DNA from: Alteromonadaceae bacterium BrNp21-10
GTDB lineage: Bacteria; Pseudomonadota; Gammaproteobacteria; Enterobacterales; Alteromonadaceae
Assembly: GCA_030418115.1 (NCBI GenBank)
Contig: JAUHQD010000001.1
Location: forward strand, 558,001-622,000
Length of the DNA: 64,000 nucleotides
Reading direction: 5' to 3'
Every line of letters begins with the position of its first letter. Position 1 is the first letter of the stretch. The notes beneath the pieces are model-generated. The model was given only the letters and a program-made list of their open reading frames with translations, did not search any database and was not told the origin of the DNA. The position numbers and the translations under genes are program-made. Shown piece after piece: positions 1 through 8,670 of the stretch.

Positions 1-652
1 CATAGCCCAGCCCCATGAAAGGGACTATCCATTGTGAAAAATTAGCAATGGCGCGTAATCCGCCCATAACAATGATGCCGGCGACAACACAAATAACTAA
101 CCCTGAGTAGAACGCTGGAAATCCGTAGGCGTGATTCAACGCATCGGTAATGGAATTTGCTTGTACTGAACTGAATATCAGGCCGTAGCCTAAGAAGATG
201 CAAACCGAGAAACTGATCGCCAGCCACTTTTTATTCAAACCTTGTTGAATGTAATAGGCAGGTCCGCCGCGAAATTCGCCGTTGTCATCGCGAATTTTAT
301 ACAGTTGGCCTAAAGCACTTTCGGCAAAGCCGATGGCCATGCCTAACAGCGCAATAACCCACATCCAAAAGATCGCTCCGGCACCGCCCAAGGAGATAGC
401 AACGGCGACACCGGCTAAATTCCCGGTGCCGACACGGGCAGATAAGCTAGTGCAAAGTGCTGCAAAAGAACTGATGCCGGATTTATCGCTATGAGTACTA
501 CCGCGCATTACCGAAAACATATGGCCGAAGTAACGAAATTGAATGAAGTTTAAACGTACAGAGAACCAAACCCCTGCAGCGACCAACATTACTAATAGTA
601 CGTAGTAATTCCAAAGTAGAGAGTTGACGGCTGAAACTAGGTTATCTATCAC
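1..652 (-). CDS. Alanine/glycine:cation symporter (AGCS family), 3'-truncated by window edge
   Basis: This is an inner-membrane sodium-coupled amino-acid symporter of the AGCS family; the first 217 codons are visible and the gene runs off the left edge. Translation from a GTG at 652 gives an N-terminal membrane segment, then the family hallmark SARVGTGNLAGVA (near residue 70), followed by hydrophobic helices and the GGPAYYIQQGL segment that is also typical of AGCS proteins. The GTG start is supported by AAGGGCG a few bases upstream. It lies downstream of the tRNA operon but behind a strong terminator, so it is probably transcribed on its own. The substrate (alanine, glycine or another small amino acid) cannot be told from the fragment. 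Confidence 0.85.
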   Translation of the reverse strand, partial: MIDNLVSAVNSLLWNYYVLLVMLVAAGVWFSVRLNFIQFRYFGHMFSVMRGSTHSDKSGISSFAALCTSLSARVGTGNLAGVAVAISLGGAGAIFWMWVIALLGMAIGFAESALGQLYKIRDDNGEFRGGPAYYIQQGLNKKWLAISFSVCIFLGYGLIFSSVQANSITDALNHAYGFPAFYSGLVICVVAGIIVMGGLRAIANFSQWIVPFMGLGY

Positions 653-746
653 AATAGCGCCCTTATAGTTTTTAGGGTTTGATAATGGCGGTTGTTCGCG
701 CTGCTGTCTAGTCAGCGGAGAATATTCGTTATTTAAGCTGTAATAC

Positions 747-782
747 AAATAAAAACACCCGCAATTGCGGGTGTTTTTATTT
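747..782 (-). terminator. Rho-independent terminator of the tRNA operon
   Basis: A perfect palindrome with arms AAATAAAAACACCCGC and its complement around an AATT loop. It starts 6 bases past the 3' end of the last minus-strand tRNA-Gln, ends in a T run on that strand, and is symmetric enough to work in both directions. Confidence 0.85.
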
Positions 783-787
783 TTAAA

Positions 788-862
788 TGGCTGGGGTAGC
801 TGGATTCGAACCAACGCATGACGGGATCAAAACCCGTTGCCTTACCGCTTGGCTATACCCCA
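788..862 (-). tRNA. tRNA-Gln (UUG), copy 1
   Basis: A complete 75-nt cloverleaf on the minus strand. The acceptor stem is TGGGGTA/TACCCCA, the discriminator is G, CCA is encoded, the anticodon stem is ACGGG/CCCGT and the loop TTTTGAT carries anticodon TTG. The T arm contains GGTTCGAATCC. It is identical to the copies at 1033 and 5253. It is the last gene of a tRNA operon that ends at the terminator just downstream. Confidence 0.97.
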
Positions 863-902
863 AATTTTTTAGAGTGTACTTCCTTTAGCTTACTTAATAT
901 TT

Positions 903-947
903 CAAGTACGGGTTTTGATACCCGCTGCCTCTTGGCTATACCACAAT
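903..947 (-). repeat. Decayed tRNA-Gln 5'-half with inverted anticodon loop (remnant 1)
   Basis: Between the two tRNA-Gln genes lies a copy of the tRNA 5' half (acceptor 5' strand, shortened D arm, anticodon stem) that then continues into tRNA leader-like sequence instead of the 3' half. Six bases are missing from the D loop. The anticodon loop is in the opposite orientation to that of the real gene (TTTTGAT where the gene, read on the same strand, has ATCAAAA). It cannot fold into a tRNA. Confidence 0.75.
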
Positions 948-1032
948 TTTTACATGTTTCGAGATAACTCTCGGCGCCTGTCGGCGTTGAGATATAATTA
1001 TTAGTGTAAACCAATTTATTATATCTAAAAGA

Positions 1033-1107
1033 TGGCTGGGGTAGCTGGATTCGAACCAACGCATGACGGGATCAAAACCCGTTGCCTTACCGCTTGGCTA
1101 TACCCCA
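1033..1107 (-). tRNA. tRNA-Gln (UUG), copy 2
   Basis: The same 75-nt sequence as copies 1 and 3, with encoded CCA and anticodon TTG. It lies downstream of tRNA-Leu in the same minus-strand transcript and is flanked on both sides by tRNA-derived remnants. Confidence 0.97.
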
Positions 1108-1149
1108 AATTTTGTGGACTACCGTCAATCGGCTTACTCAATCTAAATT

Positions 1150-1276
1150 AAGTACGGGTTTTGATACCCATTGCCTCTTAGCTATACCCCAAATTTTGTG
1201 GACTACTGTCAATTGGCTTACTCAATATAAATCAAGTACGGGTTTTGATACCCGTTGCCTCTTGGCACTATCCCAA
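1150..1276 (-). repeat. Two further tRNA-Gln-derived remnants (remnants 2 and 3)
   Basis: Two imperfect copies at about 1150-1193 and 1234-1276, spaced 84 bases apart. Each has the flipped-loop hairpin ACGGGTTTTGATACCC and the shortened D arm GCCTCTTGGC or GCCTCTTAGC (plus-strand reading). Sequence resembling the tRNA leader (ACTACNGTCAAT, GGCTTACTCAAT) lies between them. Remnant 3 also has a disrupted acceptor strand. These are not functional tRNAs. Confidence 0.75.
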
Positions 1277-1334
1277 TGTCTATTAGTGACATCTAAACTT
1301 CTTAGAGTTCGCCTTTAAGACAATCTCTAAAATA

Positions 1335-1419
1335 TGGTGCGGAAGGAGAGACTTGAACTCTCACGCCCTAAGGCACTGGAACCTAAATCCAGCGTGTATA
1401 CCAATTTCACCACTTCCGC
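1335..1419 (-). tRNA. tRNA-Leu (UAG)
   Basis: An 85-nt class II tRNA on the minus strand with acceptor GCGGAAG/CTTCCGC, discriminator A and encoded CCA. The anticodon stem is CTGGA/TCCAG with loop TTTAGGT, giving anticodon TAG, and a long variable arm is present. It is the second gene of the Met-Leu-Gln-Gln operon. Confidence 0.96.
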
Positions 1420-1434
1420 ATAATATTACTCAAA

Positions 1435-1511
1435 TGGTGGCTACGGCGAGATTTGAACTTGCGACCCCAGCATTATGAGTGCTGTGCTCTAACCAGCTGA
1501 GCTACGTAGCC
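1435..1511 (-). tRNA. tRNA-Met (CAU), elongator type
   Basis: A 77-nt tRNA with acceptor GGCTACG/CGTAGCC, discriminator A, encoded CCA and anticodon loop CTCATAA giving CAT. The acceptor pairs at its first position (G-C), unlike initiator tRNA, so this is the elongator. tRNA-Ile2 with lysidine was considered, but overall it matches tRNA-Met better. It is the first gene of the tRNA operon. Confidence 0.93.
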
Positions 1512-1660
1512 ATTTGAGTGGCGCGTATTATGCTTATCTGCCCATAGGTCGTCAACCCCTTTTTATGCTAAAAAAGACTGACTGCGCAGTATCTAAACAA
1601 TTCTGACATATTCTAAACAAAAAATGAGATTGGTAGGGCGCGTGCTTAGGTTGTATAAAC

Positions 1661-1699
1661 AAAAAAGCGAATTACCAGAAGAGTAATTCGCTTTTAAAA
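1661..1699 (-). terminator. Terminator downstream of ychF
   Basis: A stem AAAAGCGAATTAC / GTAATTCGCTTTT around a seven-base loop, followed by T on the minus strand, about 37 bases past the ychF stop. It separates the ychF transcript from the tRNA operon. Confidence 0.8.
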
Positions 1700-1735
1700 T
1701 GCCACGTAAAGGGCAGTGTTAGAACCAATAATGGC

Positions 1736-2827
1736 TTAGACGTTAAAACGGAAATGCACTACATCGCCATCTTTAACAATGTATTCTTTACCTTCTAAGC
1801 GCCATTTCCCGGCTTCTTTAGCTCCGGACTCACCACCAAATTCAATATAATTATCATAGCCAATGACTTCGGCGCGTATAAAGCCTTTTTCAAAGTCGGT
1901 GTGGATAATGCCTGCTGTCTGTGGTGCCGTTGAGCCTTCAGGGAAGGTCCACGCGCGCACTTCTTTTACGCCAGCCGTGAAATAGGTTTGTAAGGCAAGA
2001 AGTTCGTAACCACCGCGTATAACGCGGTTCAGTCCGGGCTCGTCTAAGCCCATTTCACTTAAGAACTCTTTTTTGTCTTCATCGTCTAGTTCGGCAATTT
2101 CTGATTCAATAGCTGCACAAACGGCCACTACGACGGCGCCTTCCTTTTCAGCAATAGCGTTCACTATGTCCAAGTAAGGATTATTTTCAAAGCCATCTTC
2201 ATTAACGTTAGCAATATACATAATTGGCTTAAGGGTTAATAAATTCATGTAGCTAATGGCGGCTTTTTCTTCTTTGCTTAATTCTAATGCACGCAGAAGG
2301 TGGCCTTCATTTAGCTGTGGCAGTATTTTTTCTAGTACTTTTAATTCAAATTTAGCATCCGCATCACCGGCTTTGGCGCGCTTACTGACTCGAAAAATGG
2401 CCTTTTCGACACTATCCATATCGGCCAGAGCCAACTCGGTGTCGATCACTTCAATATCTTCTTGAGGATTTACTTTGCCAGCCACATGTATGATGTTGTC
2501 ATCTTCAAAACAGCGTACAACGTGACCAATTGCATCGGTTTCACGAATGTTGGCTAGGAACTTATTACCTAAACCTTCACCTTTGGACGCGCCAGCTACT
2601 AAACCGGCAATATCAACGAATTCCATCGTTGTCGGTAAAATACGTTGAGGGTTAACGATTTTGGCCAGTGCATCCAAACGTAGGTCGGGTACAGGGACCA
2701 CGCCAGTATTGGGTTCAATAGTACAAAAAGGAAAGTTAGCCGCTTCGATGCCAGCTTTGGTTAAAGCATTAAATAACGTTGATTTACCAACGTTGGGCAG
2801 TCCGACTATGCCACATTTGAATCCCAT
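1736..2827 (-). CDS. ychF: Redox-regulated ATPase YchF (Obg-family P-loop protein)
   Basis: A translation-associated P-loop NTPase of the OBG/HAS group that prefers ATP. At 363 residues it matches the usual length. Walker A is GLPNVGKST at residues 9-17, the G3-like [17 protein letters not shown] follows near residue 70, and the C-terminal TGS domain includes [19 protein letters not shown]. It lies 42 bases downstream of pth. The pth-ychF pairing is conserved widely in proteobacteria and fits a ribosome-linked role. The terminator at 1661-1699 closes the unit. Confidence 0.97.
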   Translation of the reverse strand: MGFKCGIVGLPNVGKSTLFNALTKAGIEAANFPFCTIEPNTGVVPVPDLRLDALAKIVNPQRILPTTMEFVDIAGLVAGASKGEGLGNKFLANIRETDAIGHVVRCFEDDNIIHVAGKVNPQEDIEVIDTELALADMDSVEKAIFRVSKRAKAGDADAKFELKVLEKILPQLNEGHLLRALELSKEEKAAISYMNLLTLKPIMYIANVNEDGFENNPYLDIVNAIAEKEGAVVVAVCAAIESEIAELDDEDKKEFLSEMGLDEPGLNRVIRGGYELLALQTYFTAGVKEVRAWTFPEGSTAPQTAGIIHTDFEKGFIRAEVIGYDNYIEFGGESGAKEAGKWRLEGKEYIVKDGDVVHFRFNV

Positions 2828-2869
2828 GAAAGTATCCTCAAATTCATTATGTTGTATTGAAGCGTGTGA

Positions 2870-3454
2870 TTATTCCGCTTTAAAAGAGTGCAGACGCTGC
2901 ATGGCAGATACCATACCGTCTGTTAATAATATTTCAGTGCTACGCACTGCTTCGTCTATGGCTTGCTCAATCAATTGCTGTTCAGCATTTGGGGCTTTAC
3001 CTAGAACATGTCCCGTGACTTTTTGTTTATGTCCGGGATGACCGATGCCAATACGCAAACGGTGGAAGTCTTTTTGGTTAGCCATGCGACTAACAATGTC
3101 ACGAATACCATTTTGGCTGGAGCTGCCACCGGTTTTAAATTTTGCTATACCGGGAGGGAGGTCTAATTCATCAAAAGCCACAAGAATATTGTCGATATCA
3201 TAACGGTAAAAGTTCGCATAGGGAGCTACTGCCTGGCCACTTAAATTCATAAAAGTCGTAGGGATCAATAAAATAACGTCTTTGCCCGCGATAGTGACTT
3301 TCGCAATGCGCGCATTAAATTTATTTTCTAATTTGAATTGAGCTTGATAACGCTGGGCGAGTGCTTCGACAAACCATGAACCGGTATTGTGTCGAGTGTG
3401 TTGGTATTCGGGGCCTGGATTACCCAGGCCCACAATAAGTTTTATGTCAGACAT
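2870..3454 (-). CDS. pth: Peptidyl-tRNA hydrolase
   Basis: Hydrolyses peptidyl-tRNA released during abortive translation and so recycles tRNA in the cytoplasm. The 194-residue protein has the N-terminal signature [19 protein letters not shown], with the catalytic His at residue 22. Other family segments seen are FDELDLPPG with the supporting Asp and [12 protein letters not shown] (the usual GGxxGHNG has become GGSSSQNG, a moderate deviation). It sits between rplY (24 bases upstream) and ychF, the standard gammaproteobacterial order. Confidence 0.97.
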   Translation of the reverse strand: MSDIKLIVGLGNPGPEYQHTRHNTGSWFVEALAQRYQAQFKLENKFNARIAKVTIAGKDVILLIPTTFMNLSGQAVAPYANFYRYDIDNILVAFDELDLPPGIAKFKTGGSSSQNGIRDIVSRMANQKDFHRLRIGIGHPGHKQKVTGHVLGKAPNAEQQLIEQAIDEAVRSTEILLTDGMVSAMQRLHSFKAE

Positions 3455-3477
3455 TAGAGGCTCTAAAATGCCTAAAC

Positions 3478-4116
3478 TTATTCTTCGTTACTTGCTTCTT
3501 CGTCAGCAGCTGTTTCTTCATCTGCGCTTGTACCTTTAGCTAACTTAACGGTAACAACCGCTAGGTCATGGCCTTCGCCTTTCGCTAATTCTACAGATGT
3601 AACACCTGCAGGGAAGGTAAGATCAGATAAGTGCAACGTTTGACCTAATTCAACATTGGTCAAGTCTACTTCAACGAACTCAGGTAAATCTTTTGGTAAA
3701 CAGCTGACGATAACATCGACAACGTGATGTTCAGCATGACCACCTTCAAACTTAATAGAGTTGGCTTTGTCTTCATTAATGAAGTGAACAGGCACGTTAG
3801 TGGTTACCGCTTGTTTCGCATCAACACGCAAGAAATCGATATGCGTTATTTTTGGCTTGAACGGATGACGTTGCATGTCTTTAACTAGCGCTTCTACTTT
3901 TTTACCTTCAATGTTCAAGGTTAAAACGTGAGAATAAAATGCTTCGAATTCTTGAGCTTGCAATACTTTGCTGTGATCAAGTGTTAAAGAAATGGCTTCT
4001 TTACCGGCACCGTAAATAATAGCTGGTACTTTATCTGCGTGACGTAGGCGGCGGCTCGCACCTTTCCCTAGGTCTGTACGTACAGTTGCGTCCAGATTGA
4101 AAATTGCTTCAGGCAT
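3478..4116 (-). CDS. rplY: 50S ribosomal protein L25, CTC (long) form
   Basis: Binds 5S rRNA in the large ribosomal subunit. The N-terminal region ([18 protein letters not shown], then VPAIIYG) is the L25 core. At 212 residues it is the long CTC-type protein with a C-terminal beta domain, not the roughly 95-residue E. coli form. The C-terminus is an acidic tail rich in Glu, Asp and Ala, typical of this form. The start ATG at 4116 follows a TTGGAGTAATTT ribosome binding site. It heads a likely rplY-pth-ychF transcript, separated from prs by a terminator. Confidence 0.96.
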   Translation of the reverse strand: MPEAIFNLDATVRTDLGKGASRRLRHADKVPAIIYGAGKEAISLTLDHSKVLQAQEFEAFYSHVLTLNIEGKKVEALVKDMQRHPFKPKITHIDFLRVDAKQAVTTNVPVHFINEDKANSIKFEGGHAEHHVVDVIVSCLPKDLPEFVEVDLTNVELGQTLHLSDLTFPAGVTSVELAKGEGHDLAVVTVKLAKGTSADEETAADEEASNEE

Positions 4117-4223
4117 AAATTACTCCAAAAAATGAATGTTGCTGATTTTTGCGACCAAAATCAGCTCGAGCCCTCAAAAAAGGGCGGCGCATGTTACCAT
4201 TTTGCATATAGGGGAACAAGCAA

Positions 4224-4253
4224 TAAAAAAGGCGAGATTCTACTCGCCTTTCT
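4224..4253 (-). terminator. Rho-independent terminator downstream of prs
   Basis: A stem AAAGGCGAG/CTCGCCTTT with a six-base loop and a T run on the minus strand, about 22 bases past the prs stop. It separates prs from rplY. Confidence 0.85.
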
Positions 4254-4274
4254 ACTGGTTATTGAATATGGATT

Positions 4275-5222
4275 TTAATATTCGAACATGGCCGAGATTG
4301 ATTCTTCATTACTTACTCGACGAATAGCTTCGGCTAGCATATTTGACAAGGTTAATTGACGTACTTTAGAACAGGCACGCATCTCTGCAGACAGTGGAAT
4401 GCTGTCGGTAACCACCACTTCATCAATAACCGAGTTGGCAATAATTTCTGCAGCATTGCCAGAGAAAATAGCATGAGTCGCATAGGCTATTACGCGTTTA
4501 GCCCCTTGGGCTTTAAGTGCATCTGCGGCTTTACATAAAGTGCCGCCGGTATCGATCATATCATCAACAATAATACAGTCTCTGTCTTGAACATCACCGA
4601 TAATATGCATTACTTGAGCAACATTGGCTTTAGGGCGACGTTTATCAATAATGGCTAAATCCGCATCATTCATTAATTTTGCCAAAGCACGAGCTCGCAC
4701 AACACCGCCGATATCTGGCGATACCACTACAGGATTATGAAAATCTTGCTTGCGCATATCTTCCAATAGAATCGGTGTACCAAAGGCGTTATCTACTGGC
4801 ACATCAAAGAAACCTTGAATTTGCTCAGCGTGTAAGTCGATAGTTAATACTCTGTCGACACCCACGTTGGATAAGAAGTCGGCTACTACCTTGGCAGTAA
4901 TCGGAACTCGCGCTGAACGTACACGTCTGTCCTGACGAGCGTAACCAAAATAGGGGATAACCGCGGTGATACGACCGGCGGACGCACGACGTAGGGAATC
5001 AATCATTACAATCAATTCCATCAAGTTATCATTGGTAGGTGCACAGGTAGATTGAATAATAAAAACGTCAGAACCACGTACATTTTCATGGATTTCGACA
5101 CTGATTTCACCATCACTGAAACGTCCCACACTGGCCTGTCCTAATTTGGTGTAAAGGCGGTCAGCCACTTTCTGAGCAAGTTCGGGTACAGCGTTACCTG
5201 CAAAAAGCTTCATATCTGGCAC
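4275..5222 (-). CDS. prs: Ribose-phosphate pyrophosphokinase (PRPP synthetase)
   Basis: Makes PRPP from ribose 5-phosphate and ATP for nucleotide, His, Trp and NAD synthesis. I place the start at a GTG at 5222, which gives [10 protein letters not shown] and 315 residues, the same as the E. coli enzyme. GAGGA lies seven bases upstream. A longer open frame exists, but its N-terminus would be translated tRNA sequence. Family signatures are [14 protein letters not shown] and the PRPP-binding loop [18 protein letters not shown]. The start is only 30 bases from the tRNA-Gln at 5253-5327, so the two share a transcript; processing of the tRNA probably sets the mRNA 5' end. Confidence 0.97.
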   Translation of the reverse strand: MPDMKLFAGNAVPELAQKVADRLYTKLGQASVGRFSDGEISVEIHENVRGSDVFIIQSTCAPTNDNLMELIVMIDSLRRASAGRITAVIPYFGYARQDRRVRSARVPITAKVVADFLSNVGVDRVLTIDLHAEQIQGFFDVPVDNAFGTPILLEDMRKQDFHNPVVVSPDIGGVVRARALAKLMNDADLAIIDKRRPKANVAQVMHIIGDVQDRDCIIVDDMIDTGGTLCKAADALKAQGAKRVIAYATHAIFSGNAAEIIANSVIDEVVVTDSIPLSAEMRACSKVRQLTLSNMLAEAIRRVSNEESISAMFEY

Positions 5223-5252
5223 TATAGGATCCTCGGAGGTGATAAAACAATT

Positions 5253-5327
5253 TGGCTGGGGTAGCTGGATTCGAACCAACGCATGACGGGATCAAAACCC
5301 GTTGCCTTACCGCTTGGCTATACCCCA
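5253..5327 (-). tRNA. tRNA-Gln (UUG), copy 3, between ispE and prs
   Basis: Identical over 75 nt to the copies at 788 and 1033, with anticodon TTG and encoded CCA. It sits between ispE and prs in the same orientation, an arrangement also known from pseudomonads. Confidence 0.97.
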
Positions 5328-5670
5328 AATTTTTACTGAGTCTAATACCTAAGGCTGACTTAATAATTCAAGTACGGGTTTTGATACCCGTTGCCTCTTG
5401 GCTGTACTCCAAATTTTTACTGAGTCTAATACCTAAGGCTGACTTAATAATTCAAGTACGGGTTTTGATACCCGTTGCCTCTTGGCTGTACTCCAAATTT
5501 TGTGGAACGCAACAATTAGCCAACTTAATGTTAATTAAGTACGAGTTTTGATTACCCGTTGCCTCTTGGCTGCACCCCAAATTCTAACTGAGTTTATTGT
5601 TAGAAGCCGACTTAAAATATTAAGTACGAGTTTGAATACCGTTGCTTCTTAACAATATCTCTAAAATAAA
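5328..5670 (-). repeat. Array of four tRNA-Gln-derived remnants upstream of tRNA-Gln
   Basis: This gene-free stretch is filled by tRNA-Gln-derived units at about 5370-5413, 5454-5497, 5537-5580 and 5622-5662. The first two belong to a nearly exact tandem duplication with an 84-base period. The last two are progressively more decayed. All carry the anticodon hairpin with the loop orientation reversed (ACGGGTTTTGATACCCG) and lack the tRNA 3' half. Leader-like sequence (ACTGAGTCTAATACCTAAGG) separates the units. Confidence 0.75.
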
Positions 5671-5693
5671 TGGCTAGGTGGTGTTCTTGTGCT

Positions 5694-6554
5694 TTATTCA
5701 TGATGTTGCAACGTAGCAAGCAGCTCATGCACACCTGAAGTATTGACTCCTCTGGCGACAAAACCTGAAAACTCAGTGGGTAGCTGTTCTAAGCAAGCCA
5801 AAGCTGTGTTTTCATCATCGAATACAGCAAACACACATGCCCCTGTGCCTGTCATCCGCGACGGCGCGTATTCTATCAACCACTGTAACGCTTTTGCAAC
5901 TTTAGGTTGCAGTGAAAAAACTAAATTTTGACAATCATTTACAGTTGTTTGAAAACTGTACTGCTGTTTATTTATACGTGGAGTTGCCCGCGGCAGCTGC
6001 GGATGGTTAAAAATATCAGCGGTACTGATGTGACAATCTGGATTGATCACCAGGTATGTTTGTTCGGGCAGTTCCATCGGTTGAATTAGTTCGCCAACCC
6101 CTTCAGAAAAGGCCGATTTACCCTGGATGAAGATCGGCACATCGGCGCCTAAACTCAAGCCTAGTGCGGCTAGCTCTGTTAAAGGTAGATTGCATTTCCA
6201 TAAATAATTCAATGCCAGCAATACAGTTGCAGCATTGGAAGATCCGCCACCTAAGCCGCCACCCATGGGCATTTTTTTGTGCAAATAAATGGTGGCGCCT
6301 TGTGTGCATTGGCAGTGTTGTTGTAACAATACTGCGGCTTTAAGCACTAGATTGTCTGCGTTGGCCACACCCTCAATAGGGTTGGCTAAGTGTAATTTGC
6401 CGCTATCGTTAGTGTCGAAGCGTAATGTGTCGCCATAGTCTAAAAGTTGAAACACACTTTGTAAGTGGTGATAACCATTGGCCATCCGCTCGTTGATATG
6501 TAAAAACAAGTTCAGTTTGGCGGGGGAGGGCCAGTTAATTAATGTAGTGTCCAT
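5694..6554 (-). CDS. ispE: 4-diphosphocytidyl-2-C-methyl-D-erythritol kinase
   Basis: Phosphorylates CDP-methylerythritol in the MEP route to isoprenoids. This 286-residue GHMP kinase has the N-terminal substrate motif PSPAKLNLFLHI, the glycine-rich ATP loop MPMGGGLGGGSSNAA, and LGADVPIFI containing the catalytic Asp. The C-terminal MTGTGACVFAVF is also typical. Its start overlaps the end of lolB by 16 bases, so the two are translationally coupled. tRNA-Gln and prs follow downstream. Confidence 0.96.
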   Translation of the reverse strand: MDTTLINWPSPAKLNLFLHINERMANGYHHLQSVFQLLDYGDTLRFDTNDSGKLHLANPIEGVANADNLVLKAAVLLQQHCQCTQGATIYLHKKMPMGGGLGGGSSNAATVLLALNYLWKCNLPLTELAALGLSLGADVPIFIQGKSAFSEGVGELIQPMELPEQTYLVINPDCHISTADIFNHPQLPRATPRINKQQYSFQTTVNDCQNLVFSLQPKVAKALQWLIEYAPSRMTGTGACVFAVFDDENTALACLEQLPTEFSGFVARGVNTSGVHELLATLQHHE

Positions 6555-7114
6555 TTATTGATTCTTAGTTTAATGGTGAGCCCTTGGCCTTTGACCACAA
6601 TTTCGTGGGGCAAAGCAACCTGATTTACTTGTTTATATTGCTGATAATTGACCTGCCACTGTCCGTGGGTCAGTGATGTGATCCATCCTGACGGCGAGTA
6701 ATTAACAATATCACCGGCAGTTTTTTGACCTTTTAGCCAACGACTCATTTGATTAACCGGTATATGCCATTGGGTCAGCTCATACAGCAGGGCGGTGGCA
6801 TTGTCGGCGTGATGGGTTTGATCATCGATTTCTAAAATGGCCTGTTCTTCATCTTGTGACAAAGCCAATATTTGAATACCAATAAAAGTGGTTAAAGAAA
6901 GCGAGAAGTCTTTTTGTTGTTGTTGCCATTGTACGCTGGCACTTTGCTTTTGTTTGCCTTCGATATAGGCCAAGCGCCCTTGGAATTGCCAGTCTTGCAG
7001 ATCGGCTAAATGTTGTTGATGTCGCTGCTTTTCAACGGGCTGCAATATAGCAGGTGGTTTGCTTGCACAAGCCGTTACCAGCATCATCAAGATGGCATAA
7101 ATGATCAGTTTCAT
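6539..7114 (-). CDS. lolB: Outer-membrane lipoprotein insertion protein LolB
   Basis: Receives lipoproteins from LolA and inserts them in the outer membrane. The N-terminus has a lipoprotein signal with lipobox VTAC, giving an acylated Cys near residue 16. The 191-residue length, LQDWQFQGRLAYIEGKQKQS and the RLKGQ-like WLKGQ near the middle match LolB. Gene order lolB-ispE-prs is the gammaproteobacterial standard, and hemA diverges upstream. Confidence 0.93.
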   Translation of the reverse strand: MKLIIYAILMMLVTACASKPPAILQPVEKQRHQQHLADLQDWQFQGRLAYIEGKQKQSASVQWQQQQKDFSLSLTTFIGIQILALSQDEEQAILEIDDQTHHADNATALLYELTQWHIPVNQMSRWLKGQKTAGDIVNYSPSGWITSLTHGQWQVNYQQYKQVNQVALPHEIVVKGQGLTIKLRINKWTLH

Positions 7115-7407
7115 GTTGTTCGTCAGTTTTTAATGTGCAGCGGCTATGGGAACATACACTGCTAGGTGCTTTCAATAGTTTTAGCTTTTGCGTACAATTG
7201 CCGCGCTCAAAAAGTGCTTATGGCAGTTAACATTGTTTTAAGTCAGCATTGTTGGCTCGTTGGTTATAGCCGCAGTATTTATCCGGCTGTATAAGTTAAC
7301 TAATGGCTTTGAGCATGATGCCACGCAAGCTAAACGTTGGATTTTAGCTAGACCTTGCGTAGCTTTGGTCAGAATTCAATTACCCTTTGGCAGTCAAAAT
7401 AAGCAGT

Positions 7408-8658
7408 ATGAGTCTCATCGCGTTTGGAATTAATCATAAAACAGCTCCAGTGGAGATAAGAGAAAAAGTCTCTTTCTCGACTGAGCAGCTCATTGATGCA
7501 TACCAAAGTTTACATACTGAAGTGGGTTGCAGTGAATCGGTGATCTTGTCTACTTGTAATCGTACCGAAATTTATACCCACGGCGAGAATATTAGTATTG
7601 CAGCCATAAACCAATGGTTGGCTCGTTACCATGGCCTCGACGAGCAGGAAATCCAAGACTCATCCTATGCACATCAAGAGGTAGATGCCGTTCGCCATGC
7701 TATGCGAGTTGCCTGTGGATTAGATTCCATGGTGTTGGGCGAGCCACAAATTTTAGGCCAGTTAAAACAAGCTTATTCCAGTGCCCGCAATACCGGCCAT
7801 ATTGAAGGACATTTTGAACGTTTATTTCAGCAGAGTTTTGCGGTCGCTAAGCGTGTGCGTAGCGAAACCGACATCGGCGCTAATGCGGTATCGGTGGCTT
7901 ATGCTGCAGTGCAGTTGGCTAAGCATATATTTGGCTCGTTAGAAAAAAGTAATGTGTTGTTGATTGGCGCAGGTGAAACTATCGAATTAGTGGGGCGTCA
8001 CTTAAAAGAACAAAATGTTGCGAAAATGACCGTTGCCAATCGTACCATTAGCCGCGGTGAGCAAACCGCTAAATTATTAGGTGCCAATACTATTACCTTG
8101 GCGCAGGTACCATCGCAGATTATTGAAGCCGATATCGTGATTTCGTCTACTGCTAGTCAATTGCCTATTTTAGGTAAAGGCGTGGTCGAAAGCGCTCTTA
8201 AAGAACGCCGTCATAAACCTATGTTGTTGGTGGATTTAGCGGTGCCACGGGATATTGAAGCCGAAGTTACCGAACTTAATGACGCTTATTTGTATAGCGT
8301 TGATGATCTACAACAAATCGTTGAAAAAAATGTGGCTGGACGGCAAGAGGCTGCTGAAGAAGCTGAAATAATGGCTGCCCATCAAGCTGACATTTACATG
8401 CAGTGGCAGCGGTCAAAGGGATCCATTGATGTATTACGTGAATATCGTGAGCAAAGTGATGGAGTCAAAGTTAAACTTCAGGAACGCGCACTGAATCAAT
8501 TGGCTGACGGTCAAGATCCACAACAGATTATTGTAGAATTAGCTAACAAGTTAACCAATAGCCTTATACACTCGCCGACAAAAGCGATTAAGCACGCTGC
8601 ACAACAAGCAGACACCGATACTATTGAGCAGATCCGCCAAGTACTCGGTTTAGATTAA
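7408..8658 (+). CDS. hemA: Glutamyl-tRNA reductase
   Basis: Reduces glutamyl-tRNA-Glu to glutamate-1-semialdehyde, the first committed step of tetrapyrrole synthesis in the C5 pathway. I use the ATG at 7408 (MSLIAFGINHKTAPV, 416 residues), which matches the family N-terminus; an in-frame TTG at 7387 is less likely. The catalytic Cys is residue 50 in STCNRTEIY. An NADPH-binding Rossmann segment (LIGAGETIELVG) lies near residue 190 and a helical dimerisation domain is at the C-terminus. It heads the hemA-prfA-prmC unit and diverges from lolB across a 293-base intergenic region. Confidence 0.97.
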   Translation: MSLIAFGINHKTAPVEIREKVSFSTEQLIDAYQSLHTEVGCSESVILSTCNRTEIYTHGENISIAAINQWLARYHGLDEQEIQDSSYAHQEVDAVRHAMRVACGLDSMVLGEPQILGQLKQAYSSARNTGHIEGHFERLFQQSFAVAKRVRSETDIGANAVSVAYAAVQLAKHIFGSLEKSNVLLIGAGETIELVGRHLKEQNVAKMTVANRTISRGEQTAKLLGANTITLAQVPSQIIEADIVISSTASQLPILGKGVVESALKERRHKPMLLVDLAVPRDIEAEVTELNDAYLYSVDDLQQIVEKNVAGRQEAAEEAEIMAAHQADIYMQWQRSKGSIDVLREYREQSDGVKVKLQERALNQLADGQDPQQIIVELANKLTNSLIHSPTKAIKHAAQQADTDTIEQIRQVLGLD

Positions 8659-8670
8659 CTCAGGAAAACT

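Noticed and set aside
1082-1318. Repetitive open frame over the first tRNA cluster
   Set aside because: It is antisense to tRNA-Gln and remnants and has no ribosome binding site or protein-like composition.
4275-5279. Longer start for prs at 5279
   Set aside because: The extra N-terminus would be translated from the tRNA-Gln gene; the GTG at 5222 gives the standard N-terminus and length.
5341-5505. 84-base tandem repeat that could suggest a CRISPR array
   Set aside because: The repeated unit is tRNA-derived, the repeats vary and there are no unique spacers or cas genes.
5252-5551. Plus-strand open frame through the tRNA-Gln repeats
   Set aside because: It reads antisense tRNA and remnant DNA, and its internal peptide repeat only mirrors the DNA duplication.
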